Positions 7,713 through 17,940 of a stretch of DNA of 37,868 bases are shown here, in pieces. Position 1 is the stretch's first letter. Every line of letters starts with the position of its first letter. The notes under the pieces are model-generated. The model saw nothing but the letters and a program-made list of their open reading frames with translations, was not told the origin of the DNA and did not search any database. The stretch spans positions 1 to 37,868 of the forward strand of contig JAPLLS010000081.1 in NCBI GenBank assembly GCA_026387435.1, read 5' to 3'. The position numbers and the translations under genes were made by a program. Origin of the DNA: Candidatus Omnitrophota bacterium. Its GTDB lineage: Bacteria > Omnitrophota > Gorgyraeia > Gygaellales > Profunditerraquicolaceae.

Positions 7713-9878
7713 TTAATCCAGGGTCCGGGCGATCTTTTGGATCTGGAAAGCCTCGATTACGTCGCCTTCCATGATATCGTTGTGGCCCTTAAGAGCCATC
7801 CCGCACTCAAATCCTTCTTCGACTTCCTTCACATCGTCTTTAAAGCGCTTCAGCGATGAGAGTGTCCCCTCGTAAACTTCCTCCCCGTTGCGGATCAAAG
7901 CTACCGAAGCGCTCCGGGCGATCTTGCCCTTGGTCACATGGCAACCGGCGAAAAGTCCTGAAGACAGTTTGAAAATTTTGCGGATCTCGGCCCGGCCCAT
8001 GAACACTCTTTTTAATTTCGGGGCGAGCATTCCTTCAAGCGCCGCCCTTATTTCGTTGACCAGCTCGTAGATGATATTATAAACCCGCACGTCCTGGCCT
8101 TCCTTATTGACCAGCTCTTTAGCCTGGTCGTCCACCACCACGTTAAATCCCAGGATCAGGGCGTTGGAAGCCAAAGCCAGGATCACGTCCGAATAATTTA
8201 TGTTTCCGATGCCTTCATGGAGGATCTGCAGCTGGACCTCTTTGGATTCGATCTTAGCCAGCTCTCCTTTAATAGCCTCGATCGATCCCTGAGCGTCAGC
8301 CTTAAGCACGATCTCCAGTTCCTTGATCTTGCCCTCTTTGATCTGGGAATACAGATCTTCCAGCCCCATTCTTTTAATGGGCTGCATCTGTTTTTGCCTG
8401 CTTTTTTCCTGCCGCTTTAAAACCAGCTCCTTGGCGGTCTTCTCGTCCTCGATTACAAAAAACTGTTCTCCTGCTTCAGGGACTCCGGAAATTCCCAAAA
8501 CTTCAACCGGAGTCGAAGGGCCGGCTACAGTCACTGGCTGATGGCGGTCATTGAACATCGCCCGGATCTTTCCGTAAAGGTCACCGACGATAATGCTGGA
8601 GTTCAAATGCAAAGTGCCGGTCTGCACCAAAAGCGTGGACACCGGGCCTTTGTTCTTGATCATTTTACCTTCCAGAACTACACCCTTAGCCAGCCGGTTA
8701 GGATTGGCTTTCAATTCCAGCATTTCCGATTCCAGAAGGATCATATCTACTAAAGTATCTATTCCCTGTCCGGTTTTAGCCGAAACAGGAACAGTAATAG
8801 TTTTGCCGCCCCAATCTTCGGCCATCAGCCCGGCAGCGGAAAGCTGCTTCTTGACCCTGTCCAGATCAGCCTGGGGTTTATCGATCTTGTTGACGGCCAC
8901 GATTATGGACACCCCCGCGGCCCGGGCATGGTCAATGGATTCCTGGGTCTGAGGCATGATCCCGTCGTCAGCGGCGACCACCAGGACCACAATATCCGTG
9001 GCCTTGGCCCCGCGGGCGCGCATGGCGGTAAACGCTTCATGGCCCGGGGTATCCAGGAAAGTTACCTGGCCTTTAGCCCCTTTGACCGTATAAGCGCCGA
9101 TATGCTGGGTGATCCCTCCGAACTCGGAGTCGACGACATTAGTCTTTCTTATGGCATCCAGAAGCGAAGTTTTTCCGTGGTCGACATGGCCCATAATGGT
9201 CACGATAGGCGGCCGCCACTGCAGCGATCCAGGAGCATCGGGTTTATTATGCACAGCTAACGCGGTTTCTTCCTCATCCGGAGCCGCACTAGGCTTGAAA
9301 CCGTATTTTTCGCAGATCTTGTTGACTGCCTCTTCCGACAAAGACTGGTTGATTCCGGCCATAACCCCCATGGCCATCAATGATTTGATGATCGTCGATG
9401 ATTTCTCCTGCAGTTGGATGCTCAGATCTTTTACGGAAATTGGAAGTTCCAAAACCAGATCCTTGAGAACTTTGGCCGGAGCGACAACAGCAACCGGAGC
9501 AGGCACCGCAGGAGCTATGGGAGGCACAGCAGCCGCGGCAGCAGGAACGGGTTTAACCGGCTTGTGTTCCGCCGGCTTTACCACGGGTTTAAGCTCTTCT
9601 TTTTTAATTTCTTCTTTGGCCGGATGAGGATGCACAACTGCCAGATGCGGATGTGCTGCCGGATGCGCAACTGTTGGGTGCGGATGCGCAACCAAGACAG
9701 CCGCTTCTTTTTTGACTGCCTTCGCCTTGGATGCCGCTATTGCTTTGGCCTTGGGCTTGGAAGCTGCCACAGCCTTCGCCGCAACCTTAGGCTCCTTCAA
9801 AACTTTCTTCTTCGGCGTTTCTTTTTCCCCGGCTTTTGCTTTTACGGTCTTAACTTTTTCTTTTTTTTCTTTATCCAT
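7713..9878 (-). CDS. infB: Translation initiation factor IF-2
   Basis: 721 aa; IF2 N domain, [43 protein letters not shown]-terminal IF2 domains. Confidence 0.98.
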   Translation of the reverse strand: MDKEKKEKVKTVKAKAGEKETPKKKVLKEPKVAAKAVAASKPKAKAIAASKAKAVKKEAAVLVAHPHPTVAHPAAHPHLAVVHPHPAKEEIKKEELKPVVKPAEHKPVKPVPAAAAAVPPIAPAVPAPVAVVAPAKVLKDLVLELPISVKDLSIQLQEKSSTIIKSLMAMGVMAGINQSLSEEAVNKICEKYGFKPSAAPDEEETALAVHNKPDAPGSLQWRPPIVTIMGHVDHGKTSLLDAIRKTNVVDSEFGGITQHIGAYTVKGAKGQVTFLDTPGHEAFTAMRARGAKATDIVVLVVAADDGIMPQTQESIDHARAAGVSIIVAVNKIDKPQADLDRVKKQLSAAGLMAEDWGGKTITVPVSAKTGQGIDTLVDMILLESEMLELKANPNRLAKGVVLEGKMIKNKGPVSTLLVQTGTLHLNSSIIVGDLYGKIRAMFNDRHQPVTVAGPSTPVEVLGISGVPEAGEQFFVIEDEKTAKELVLKRQEKSRQKQMQPIKRMGLEDLYSQIKEGKIKELEIVLKADAQGSIEAIKGELAKIESKEVQLQILHEGIGNINYSDVILALASNALILGFNVVVDDQAKELVNKEGQDVRVYNIIYELVNEIRAALEGMLAPKLKRVFMGRAEIRKIFKLSSGLFAGCHVTKGKIARSASVALIRNGEEVYEGTLSSLKRFKDDVKEVEEGFECGMALKGHNDIMEGDVIEAFQIQKIARTLD

Positions 9879-9886
9879 AATTTATT

Positions 9887-11203
9887 TTATCCCTTGAGGA
9901 GCTTCTTTGCTTCTTCGATTAAATTCTGGGCTTTCTTCTCGGAAATTCCTTTAACTTCGGACAATCCCGCGGCATCCGCCTTGGCAATATCCTCTAAAGA
10001 AACAAATCCCGCTTTCTTGAGGCTGGCCAGCGTCTTTTCCCCGATTCCGGAAAGATCAGCTATTCCGGAGGCGGCTTCTTCAGCTTTCTTTTCTTTCTTA
10101 GTCTCTTCTTTCTTAACTTTTTCCTTTTTAACTTTTTCTTTTTTGACTTTAGGCTTTTCTTCTTTCGCCAACTCCTCTGCCGGAGCTTCTACAGCCGGTT
10201 GTGGGGCCGCAGCCTCGGCTTTCTTTTCAGCCAGCTTCGCCGCCTCAATAGCAGCAGCCTCGGACATCGCCTTGGTGCGCACATCCAGTTCCCAGCCGAC
10301 CAATCGCGATGCCAGCCTAACGTTCTGGCCGTGCTTGCCGATAGCCAAAGAAAGCTGATCGTCGACGACGATAACTTCCGCGCGCTTGGCAGCCTTATCC
10401 AGTTTTATCTCGCTGACCTCTGCCGGTAAAAGCGAGGCTTTGATATATTCACGGATATCTTCGCTGTAACGGACGATATCGATCTTTTCTCCAGAAAGTT
10501 CATTAACGATATTCTTGACCCTGCCTCCGCGCATGCCCACGCAAGCGCCCACGGAATCCACCTTTTCGTCCTTGGACCAGACCGCGATCTTGGTGCGTTC
10601 GCCGGGCTGCCGGGAAATGGCTTTGATCTCCACGATCCCCTCGTATATTTCCGGGACTTCCAGTTCAAAAAGTTTTTTCACGAAATTCTGATGTTTGCGG
10701 GTCAGGATTATCTGCGGCCCGCGGTTATCTCTCTTGACTTCCAGGATGAGCGACCGGATACGCTGGCCCTGGCGGTTTTCCTCTTTAGGGGTCTGTTCGC
10801 TCTTTAAAAGCACCCCTTCGGCTTTGCCGAGCATATCGACGATAATATTGCCTTTATCAAAACGGTATACCGTACCGGAAATGATCTCTCCCACTTTGCC
10901 CTGGAATTCGCCGAAAACCACGTCCTTCTCGGCCTCGCGGATCTTCTGGATGATCACCTGGCGCGCGGCTGACGCGGCAATGCGGCCGAAATCCACCGAG
11001 GTGATCTCTTCCTTATTCCGGAAGGCGTGGATCTCCCCGGTTTCCGGGTCCAGTTTTACTTCCAGCTCTTCGTTAGGCTTGACGTCGATGACCCGGCGCA
11101 CCGCGCTCAAGAGCGCACTTTCCACGGCGCTGATTAAAACGCCTTTTTTAATCCCTTTTTCTCTTTCTATCTGTTCAATGATCGCGATTAATTCTCTACT
11201 CAT
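9887..11203 (-). CDS. nusA: Transcription termination/antitermination protein NusA with C-terminal helix-hairpin-helix region
   Basis: 438 aa; S1 and KH regions (VGACVGMRGGRVKNIVNELSGEKIDIV, AIGKHGQNVRLASRLVGWELDV); C-terminal ADLSGIGEKTLASLKKAGF. Confidence 0.97.
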   Translation of the reverse strand: MSRELIAIIEQIEREKGIKKGVLISAVESALLSAVRRVIDVKPNEELEVKLDPETGEIHAFRNKEEITSVDFGRIAASAARQVIIQKIREAEKDVVFGEFQGKVGEIISGTVYRFDKGNIIVDMLGKAEGVLLKSEQTPKEENRQGQRIRSLILEVKRDNRGPQIILTRKHQNFVKKLFELEVPEIYEGIVEIKAISRQPGERTKIAVWSKDEKVDSVGACVGMRGGRVKNIVNELSGEKIDIVRYSEDIREYIKASLLPAEVSEIKLDKAAKRAEVIVVDDQLSLAIGKHGQNVRLASRLVGWELDVRTKAMSEAAAIEAAKLAEKKAEAAAPQPAVEAPAEELAKEEKPKVKKEKVKKEKVKKEETKKEKKAEEAASGIADLSGIGEKTLASLKKAGFVSLEDIAKADAAGLSEVKGISEKKAQNLIEEAKKLLKG

Positions 11204-11237
11204 GACTTTATCATCCTTAGGTTTACTTATTGGTTAT

Positions 11238-11696
11238 TTAAAAAATCTGTTTAGCCTTATGTATTTGGGAAAACGGGATAAAACAATCACCTGCAGGCGT
11301 GCAAATCTGGACTGCGTCTTCCGATACTCCCGAAATAACTCCATCTACTTCTATTTTACCATTTATTGGCTCAATAAGAAAGAACTTTACCTTTCGCCCC
11401 GGGCAGCGCCGAAAATCCTGCCTGGTTTTTAAAGGCCGGTCCAGGCCCGGAGAATTCACTTCCACTATGTAGCTTTCCTGGATAAGATTCTTTTCTTCGA
11501 TCAGATCCCCGATTCGGCGATTAACCTTGCTGCATTCCCCTACGGTTATGCCGCCTTCGGGTTTATCCACGCTCAGGCGCACGACCAAATTCCTGGCTGC
11601 GCGGTGACTTTCCATCTCCACCAGGTCTAATCCCTGCACGTTTAAAAATTCTTTAAGCAGGCTCTCTAATCCCGGGACTAACTTTTTATTTTCCAT
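11238..11696 (-). CDS. rimP: Ribosome maturation factor RimP
   Basis: 152 aa; VVRLSVDKPEGGITVGECSKVNRRIGDLIEE, YIVEVNSPGLDRPLKTRQDF. Confidence 0.94.
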   Translation of the reverse strand: MENKKLVPGLESLLKEFLNVQGLDLVEMESHRAARNLVVRLSVDKPEGGITVGECSKVNRRIGDLIEEKNLIQESYIVEVNSPGLDRPLKTRQDFRRCPGRKVKFFLIEPINGKIEVDGVISGVSEDAVQICTPAGDCFIPFSQIHKAKQIF

Positions 11697-12936
11697 CTAA
11701 CGAGCCTTTGACTTTATTGAGGACCTCTTCTGCTGAAAAAGAAAACTTTTCTCCGGAGCGCCTCAATTTTAATTCCAGGTTGCCGCTTTTCAAAAATTCC
11801 TTGCCCAGGACCAGATGCACTGGGATGCCGATAAGATCGGCATCCTTGAACTTGACCCCGGCCCGCTCATCGCGGTCATCCATCAGCACTTTTAACCCCT
11901 GATCGCCGAAAAGCTTATAGAGCTCTTTGGCCTTTTCCATTATCGGCCCGTCGGTGATCTCCAGAGGAATGATCAAAACATCGTAAGGAGCGACTTCTTT
12001 GGGCCAAATGATCCCCTGCTGGTCACGGTTCTGCTCGATTACCGTAGCCACTAAACGCGACACGCCTATTCCGTAACAGCCCATGATCACCGGGCTTAAT
12101 ACGCCTTTGGCGTCGAGAAAATTAGCTCCCAGGCTTGCGCTGTACTTCGTGCCTAATTTAAAAATATGGCCGACCTCGATGGTACTGACTTTCTCTAATT
12201 CCACTTTGCACTGCGGGCAGAGGACTTTTTCCTCTTTAAAAGGTTTAGCCAATTTACATTTCGGGCAAACCAAAACTATATCTTCCCCGCAGGCAGCCGG
12301 AACCATGAACTCATGGGAAACTTTTCCGCCCATAACTCCGGAATCGGCTTCTACGCTCAGGCAATCCAGGCCGCAGCGTTTAAAGATCCTCTTATAAGCT
12401 TCGTGCATAACCGAGTAATTCTTATCCAAACCTTGCTCATCGGCGTCGAAGCTGTAGGCGTCTTTCATGATAAATTCGCAGGCCCGCACCAGGCCGAAAC
12501 GCGGCCGGATCTCGTCGCGAAATTTAGTCTGGATCTGGTAAAGGATCAAAGGCATCTGCTTGTAGCTGGAAACATGCTGCCGGACCAGATCAGTGATCAC
12601 TTCCTCATGAGTGGGGCCTAAGCAGAGATTTCTTCCCCTGCGATCAGTAAAACGGATCATTACTTCGCCGATGATCTTGTCCCGGCCGGTTTTCTGCCAA
12701 AGTTCCAAAGGCTGCAAAGCCGGAAGCAGGAGTTCGTTCGCGCCGCTGTTATTCATCTCTTCGCGGACGATCCGCTGGATGTTGTTCAAAACCTTAAGGC
12801 CTAACGGCAAATATGAATACGCCCCGGCCATGAGCATCCGGATAAGCCCGGCGCGCAGCATCAGCTTGTGGCTCTCGGATTCCGCCTCCTGGGGAACTTC
12901 CTTGATCGTGGGGATGAATGTCTTGGTCCAAAGCAT
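11686..12936 (-). CDS. proS: Proline-tRNA ligase, short form with zinc-ribbon-like segment
   Basis: 416 aa; GAYSYLPLGLKVLNNIQRIVREEMN, CLGPTHEEVITDLVR, FRDEIRPRFGLVRACEFIMKDAYSF; CPKC...CPQC where the editing insertion usually lies. Confidence 0.95.
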   Translation of the reverse strand: MLWTKTFIPTIKEVPQEAESESHKLMLRAGLIRMLMAGAYSYLPLGLKVLNNIQRIVREEMNNSGANELLLPALQPLELWQKTGRDKIIGEVMIRFTDRRGRNLCLGPTHEEVITDLVRQHVSSYKQMPLILYQIQTKFRDEIRPRFGLVRACEFIMKDAYSFDADEQGLDKNYSVMHEAYKRIFKRCGLDCLSVEADSGVMGGKVSHEFMVPAACGEDIVLVCPKCKLAKPFKEEKVLCPQCKVELEKVSTIEVGHIFKLGTKYSASLGANFLDAKGVLSPVIMGCYGIGVSRLVATVIEQNRDQQGIIWPKEVAPYDVLIIPLEITDGPIMEKAKELYKLFGDQGLKVLMDDRDERAGVKFKDADLIGIPVHLVLGKEFLKSGNLELKLRRSGEKFSFSAEEVLNKVKGSLDGK

Positions 12937-12937
12937 A

Positions 12938-13990
12938 CTAAGCGATCCTTTTTATTTCTTTTATCAGCACTTCAACACAACGGTCAATTGATACTTTAAC
13001 GATTGGCCTGCCTTTTTTGAACAACAGCCCGTCTTTTTTTCCGAAAGCTATGCCCAGATCGGCGTGTTTAGCTTCTCCCGGGCCGTTGACCACGCAGCCC
13101 ATTATCGCTACCTGGATCGGCCGGGCTTTCGGCTTAAAAATCACGGATTGCAGCTGGTTTTCCAGGTCCTTGACCACTTTGAATAAATTTACTTCGCATC
13201 TGCCGCAAGTCGGGCAGCTGATGATCTCCGGGCCGAAATTACGCAATCCTAAAGACTTTAATAAAAGCCTGGCGGCTTTGACTTCTTCCTGCGGCTTATC
13301 GGTAAGGGATATTCTTATTGTATCACCAATACCGTCTAATAGCAAAGTCCCAATTGCCACGTTGGACTTGATCAGGCCTTCCTGGGGAAGCCCGGTAGCG
13401 GTCACTCCTAAATGGAACGGATAATCGCAATACCCGGACATTTCACGGTAAGCGGTAATGGTGTCCCGGGCATTCTGGGCTTTTAAAGAAACTACGATAT
13501 CCCGGAATTTAAACTTTTCCAGGTTCTTAATGTACGCCCGGGCTTTTTCGACCATAGCCTTGACCTGGTCTTTGCCCGAACCCACCGAGCCGGAATTAAG
13601 CCCGACCCGGATGGGAATGCCGGCCAGCTTGGCCGCGCTGGCCACTTCCCGGATCTGGTTTAATTTAAAGATATTCCCGGGATTAAGCCGGATCTTATCT
13701 ACCCCGCTCTCAATAGCTTCCACGGCCAGGACCCAGTCGAAATGGATATCCGCGGCCAGGGGGATCTTTATGTTTTTTTTGATCTGCCTTAATGCCGCGC
13801 TGTCGGCGTGGTCTTTAACCGCGACCCGGATGATCTCGCAGCCGGCGTTTTCCAGTTCTTTGATCTGGGCGACAACCCGGTCCACGTCGGAAGTCTTAAC
13901 TTTAGCCATAGACTGGATGGCTATCGGATTATTCCCGCCGATCTTGATCGATCCGATATGGATTACTTTTGTTTTTCGCCTGAAAAACAT
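12938..13990 (-). CDS. ispG: 4-hydroxy-3-methylbut-2-en-1-yl diphosphate synthase
   Basis: 350 aa; GGNNPIAIQSM, LAADIHFD, CPTCGRCEVNL, MGCVVNGPGEAKHADLGIAFG. Confidence 0.97.
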   Translation of the reverse strand: MFFRRKTKVIHIGSIKIGGNNPIAIQSMAKVKTSDVDRVVAQIKELENAGCEIIRVAVKDHADSAALRQIKKNIKIPLAADIHFDWVLAVEAIESGVDKIRLNPGNIFKLNQIREVASAAKLAGIPIRVGLNSGSVGSGKDQVKAMVEKARAYIKNLEKFKFRDIVVSLKAQNARDTITAYREMSGYCDYPFHLGVTATGLPQEGLIKSNVAIGTLLLDGIGDTIRISLTDKPQEEVKAARLLLKSLGLRNFGPEIISCPTCGRCEVNLFKVVKDLENQLQSVIFKPKARPIQVAIMGCVVNGPGEAKHADLGIAFGKKDGLLFKKGRPIVKVSIDRCVEVLIKEIKRIA

Positions 13991-13996
13991 ATCCGC

Positions 13997-15106
13997 CTAC
14001 TTTTTTATGAAGTGCGTTGCCTTGTCCAGAACTTGCACGAATTTTCCCGGCAATTCATACCTGATCACGTCATTAAAGAATACCGCCGCCGCGACAAGTA
14101 TGATAAAACCGAATCCAATGCGGTTAAAAACATCATCCGACCGCCGGCTTAAACCTCTACCCCTGATTTTTTCCAGAAACAGCAAAGCTATATGCCCGCC
14201 GTCCAAGGCCGGAAAAGGAAGCAGATTAAAAAGTGCGAGGCTCACGCTTAAAAGCGCGACCCAATGCATCAAAGCGATAATGCCCATCTTGGTCACTTCG
14301 GAGGTAATTATGAACATTCCCACCGGCCCGGTCACGGATTCCCTGACCGAAAGCTGCCTGGTCATCATCAGCCACAGCGCTCTGTAAGTCATAGCCGTCA
14401 TATCGATCGTTTTTTTGAAGCCGTAATAGGCGCTCTCGAAAAAGCCGTAGCGTTCAATGATAGTTTCTTCCATGTCGGGTTTAATGCCTATCAATCCCAG
14501 GCTGCGTTTCTGGCCCAGAGTATCCGTCTGGGAAGACTGTTTCAAGCCGACCGATAAAGTCTCCTGCTTGTCTTTCCTTAAAATTTCGACCTTCAATTCC
14601 GCTTTTTGGCGGTTCGCGTAGATCGTCTTCTGAATGTCATCCCAGGTTTTTACGGACACGCCTTCGATGGAAGTTATCCTGTCTCCGGCCGTTATACCCG
14701 CGGCTTGAGCGCCATAGCCATCCAGCACCCCGCCGACTTTATTGGTGATCGTGGGGTATCCGACGCAAAAAATGATCCAGAAAGAGATAAACCCGAGAGC
14801 ATAATTCAACAGCGGGCCGCAGAATATTATCCAGAAGCGTTTACGTATCGGCTGAGCCAGATACTCGTCCGGAGCGCCCTTATATTCATCATAATTATCC
14901 CCGGCCAGCTTGACGTATCCGCCTAAAGGCAAAGCTGAAAGGCCGTACTCGGTCCCGTTTTTCTTGACCGAGAATAGCTTCTTTCCGAAGCCGATAAAAA
15001 ATCTCTCTACCCTGACCCCGGAATTCTTAGCGGCGATAAAATGGCCAAACTCATGGACGATCACCAGGACGCCCAGAATGATAAAAAATACTAATGTCGT
15101 GAACAT
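13997..15106 (-). CDS. rseP: Site-2 intramembrane metalloprotease RseP
   Basis: 369 aa; HEFGHFIAAKNSGVRVERFFIGFG, PDZ region, NLLPFPALDGGHI. Confidence 0.95.
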   Translation of the reverse strand: MFTTLVFFIILGVLVIVHEFGHFIAAKNSGVRVERFFIGFGKKLFSVKKNGTEYGLSALPLGGYVKLAGDNYDEYKGAPDEYLAQPIRKRFWIIFCGPLLNYALGFISFWIIFCVGYPTITNKVGGVLDGYGAQAAGITAGDRITSIEGVSVKTWDDIQKTIYANRQKAELKVEILRKDKQETLSVGLKQSSQTDTLGQKRSLGLIGIKPDMEETIIERYGFFESAYYGFKKTIDMTAMTYRALWLMMTRQLSVRESVTGPVGMFIITSEVTKMGIIALMHWVALLSVSLALFNLLPFPALDGGHIALLFLEKIRGRGLSRRSDDVFNRIGFGFIILVAAAVFFNDVIRYELPGKFVQVLDKATHFIKK

Positions 15107-15146
15107 ATGCGTATCTCCTTTAATGAACAGCTGATTTCAAAAATTT

Positions 15147-16289
15147 TCACTCCCCGATCAAACTAAGAGCTTCGATCCTGGCCCAACTGTCCGCGTCAAG
15201 GACATCGTTGAGGGTGGGATCTTTGAGGCTGCGGTGGCGCCTCATTACTTTACCGATTATTTCCGCGATCGAAATAAACCCGAGTTTTCCTTCCATGAAA
15301 GCTGCGACGCTTACCTCGTTGGCCGCATTCATTACAGCAGGCATCGTCCCGCCGTCTCTGGCCGCCGAAAACGCCAAAGCCAGGCAGGGAAACTTTTCAA
15401 AATCAGGCTTGGCGAAATTCAGGCTTTTTATTTGAAAAAAATTTAATTTCCTGGCTTTGCCCTTAAGCCTTTGCGGATAGGACATGGCATACCGGATCGG
15501 GATACGCATATCCGTCTGCGATAACTGGGCCATGACTACACCGTCGACAAATTCCACCATGGAATGAATTATCGATTCCGGATGGATCACTACCTTGATA
15601 TCCCCTGCGCTTACCTTGAAAAGACACATCGCCTCCAGGACTTCCAGCCCTTTGTTCATCAGAGTTGCCGAGTCAACGGTGATCTTTTTGCCCATTTTCC
15701 AGCGCGGATGCATGAGCGCGTCTTTGAGGGTAATGTTCTCCAGCTGTGCTTTCGAATACAGCCGGAACGGCCCTCCCGAAGCGGTCAGATAGATCTTTTC
15801 CAGTTTTGCCGGGTCTTCTTTCTCTAAACACTGCCAGATCGCCGACTGTTCGGAGTCTATGGGGATGATCTTGACTTGTTTTTCCGCGGCCAGGCGGCTG
15901 ATCAATCCCCCGGCCATGACTAAAGCCTCTTTATTGGCGGTGGCGATCTCTTTCTTGAGCTCGATCGCTTTCCATAAAGGCAAGAGTGCGCTTGACCCGC
16001 CTATGGCCATAACTACCATGTCGATCCGGCGGTCTTCGAGCATCTCTTCAAGGCCCAAAAATCCGCGGAAAAACTTTGCCTTTTTCCCGGGCTTGTGGAA
16101 ATTTGTTTTAGCTTGGCCGGTAAGGCAAACCAGCTCCGGCTTGAATTCCCTGGCCTGGGCCGACAATAGCTCGACATTGGAATGGGCGCATAAAGCCGCC
16201 ACCCGGAACTTATCCGGGAACTGACGGATGACATCCAGGGTATTCCTGCCTATCGATCCCGTCGAGCCTATTACCGCAATACGCTTCAT
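15147..16289 (-). CDS. dxr: 1-deoxy-D-xylulose-5-phosphate reductoisomerase
   Basis: 380 aa; IGSTGSIGRNTLDVI, ATANKEALVMAGGLI, IPIDSEQSAIWQCL, LTASGGPFR, HPRWKMGKKITVDSATLMNKGLEVLEA. Confidence 0.98.
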   Translation of the reverse strand: MKRIAVIGSTGSIGRNTLDVIRQFPDKFRVAALCAHSNVELLSAQAREFKPELVCLTGQAKTNFHKPGKKAKFFRGFLGLEEMLEDRRIDMVVMAIGGSSALLPLWKAIELKKEIATANKEALVMAGGLISRLAAEKQVKIIPIDSEQSAIWQCLEKEDPAKLEKIYLTASGGPFRLYSKAQLENITLKDALMHPRWKMGKKITVDSATLMNKGLEVLEAMCLFKVSAGDIKVVIHPESIIHSMVEFVDGVVMAQLSQTDMRIPIRYAMSYPQRLKGKARKLNFFQIKSLNFAKPDFEKFPCLALAFSAARDGGTMPAVMNAANEVSVAAFMEGKLGFISIAEIIGKVMRRHRSLKDPTLNDVLDADSWARIEALSLIGE

Positions 16290-16291
16290 CT

Positions 16292-17098
16292 TTAATAAAT
16301 CCGATAGTTTAAGATTATGTTAATATAAAAATAAAATACCGGCGCCGTGAACAAAATGCTGTCCACCACATCCAGCACCCCGCCCATCCCGGGCAATATT
16401 GCCGAGGAATCCTTGATCTGGCAGTCGCGTTTCATCAGCGACTCGGACAGATCGCCCAGCTGGGCCAGTACGCCTAAACCGATTCCGATCAAAACCAAAT
16501 GTCCGTAAGAAAAAGGAAGCATCGGCTTGCACAGGACAGCACCTAGAACGCTGAAAAACAGCCCTCCGATCGCGCCTTCCACGGATTTTTTGGGGCTGAT
16601 CCGCGGCAAAAGCGGAGTCCGGCCGAAACTCATCCCGATTAGATATGCTCCGATATCCCCGAGTTTAGTGCTAATTAAAAGCACGGCCAAGAACCCCACC
16701 CCGTTATCCAGAAGCCTGATCTTGATGATAAAACTAAAAAACCAGGAAACATAGAGTATGCCGAAAAGCGTAGTCGAAATACCGACGATCGCTCCCTGGC
16801 TCTGGCGCCGTTTGAATTGCATCATGGTCAACAACAAGAACGCCAGGACAATAAAGAATAATTCCCATTTTCTGGTCAGCTCGAACTGGAACATGATCGA
16901 TAAAGGGATGAACGATCCCAGACCGATACCGACATATTTGTAAATACTGATACCCTTGCGCTCGAGCATGGTGAAGAACTCATAGAGGCCCAGCACCGTG
17001 ACCGCCATTATCATCAAACGGAAAACCCAGACATTAAATACCGCAATGGTGGCCAGAGAGATCAAAATTATCGAACTGAATATCCGTTGTATCAACAT
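16292..17098 (-). CDS. cdsA: Phosphatidate cytidylyltransferase
   Basis: 268 aa; polytopic; GDIGAYLIGMSFGRTPLLPRISPKKSVEGAIGG and GMGGVLDVVDSILFTAP. Confidence 0.94.
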   Translation of the reverse strand: MLIQRIFSSIILISLATIAVFNVWVFRLMIMAVTVLGLYEFFTMLERKGISIYKYVGIGLGSFIPLSIMFQFELTRKWELFFIVLAFLLLTMMQFKRRQSQGAIVGISTTLFGILYVSWFFSFIIKIRLLDNGVGFLAVLLISTKLGDIGAYLIGMSFGRTPLLPRISPKKSVEGAIGGLFFSVLGAVLCKPMLPFSYGHLVLIGIGLGVLAQLGDLSESLMKRDCQIKDSSAILPGMGGVLDVVDSILFTAPVFYFYINIILNYRIY

Positions 17099-17826
17099 TA
17101 TTTTTTCCCTGTCGCTGAAATATTTCCGAACCTGCGCTGCCTTCTCTGGAACTCCTTTAAAGCATCAACGAACTCTTCCCGCTTGAAATCCGGCCAGTAA
17201 ATTTTGGGGAAATACATTTCCGCGTAAGACAATTGCCAAAGCAGAAAATTGCTTAAACGGATCTCGCCGCTGGTGCGGATCAGAAGGTCGGGGTCCGGGA
17301 TCCCGGCAGTATAAAGATGCCGGCTGAATTCTTCTATATCCAGGTCATCGACTTCGAGTTTTCCCGCAATTGCCAATTTGCACAGCTTCTTGGCCGCGTC
17401 GACTATCTCCTGCTTTCCGCCGTAATTTATGGCCAGGATTAAAACCAGGCCGGTGTTGTTCTGGGTCTTGATCTCGGCTTGGCGGATCTTTTCCAAAAGG
17501 TGGCTGGGAACGGGATGGCCCCGGCCGATAACCTTGAACCGAATATTGTTCTTGATCATCCCTGGAAGTTCGCTGCGCAAAAAGCTCCCGAAGTAATGCA
17601 AAAGCACCGCCACTTCGTGCTTCGGGCGGCCCCAGTTCTCGGTAGAGAAGGCAAAAAAAGTGATCGCTTCCAACCCCAGTTCCCTGGCGGCTTTAACGAT
17701 CTCTTTTACCCTTTTGGTGCCCTCGTGGTGTCCGGCAACCCTGGGAAGCCTTTTTTCCTGCGCCCAGCGCCCGTTGCCGTCCATGATTATAGCAACGTGC
17801 CTGGGAAAATTATTTTCCTGAGTCAT
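17098..17826 (-). CDS. uppS: Isoprenyl transferase (undecaprenyl diphosphate synthase family)
   Basis: 242 aa; HVAIIMDGNGRWAQEKRLPRVAGHHEGTKRVKEIV, PDLLIRTSGEIRLSNFLLWQLSYAEMYF. Confidence 0.97.
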   Translation of the reverse strand: MTQENNFPRHVAIIMDGNGRWAQEKRLPRVAGHHEGTKRVKEIVKAARELGLEAITFFAFSTENWGRPKHEVAVLLHYFGSFLRSELPGMIKNNIRFKVIGRGHPVPSHLLEKIRQAEIKTQNNTGLVLILAINYGGKQEIVDAAKKLCKLAIAGKLEVDDLDIEEFSRHLYTAGIPDPDLLIRTSGEIRLSNFLLWQLSYAEMYFPKIYWPDFKREEFVDALKEFQRRQRRFGNISATGKK

Positions 17827-17940
17827 AATTAAATTTATTTTGTTTCGATCTCAACCCGCCCTTTGATTGCCGCTCAGGGCATCCCAAAGGCACTTTTTTA
17901 AGGATGGAATCAATCCTGGGGCGACCAGAGGATTGACCTG

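Noticed and set aside
9414-10358. Plus-strand ORF of 314 aa, Phe/Ser/Cys-rich
   Set aside because: Antisense to the Lys/Ala/Glu-rich infB and nusA linkers; its composition is explained by that.
13458-14387. Plus-strand ORF of 309 aa
   Set aside because: Covers ispG and rseP in antisense; both minus-strand genes have strong family motifs.
17827-17940. Possible terminator or small RNA between GH57 and uppS
   Set aside because: Only weak, imperfect inverted repeats and no convincing stem with a U-run on the coding strand.
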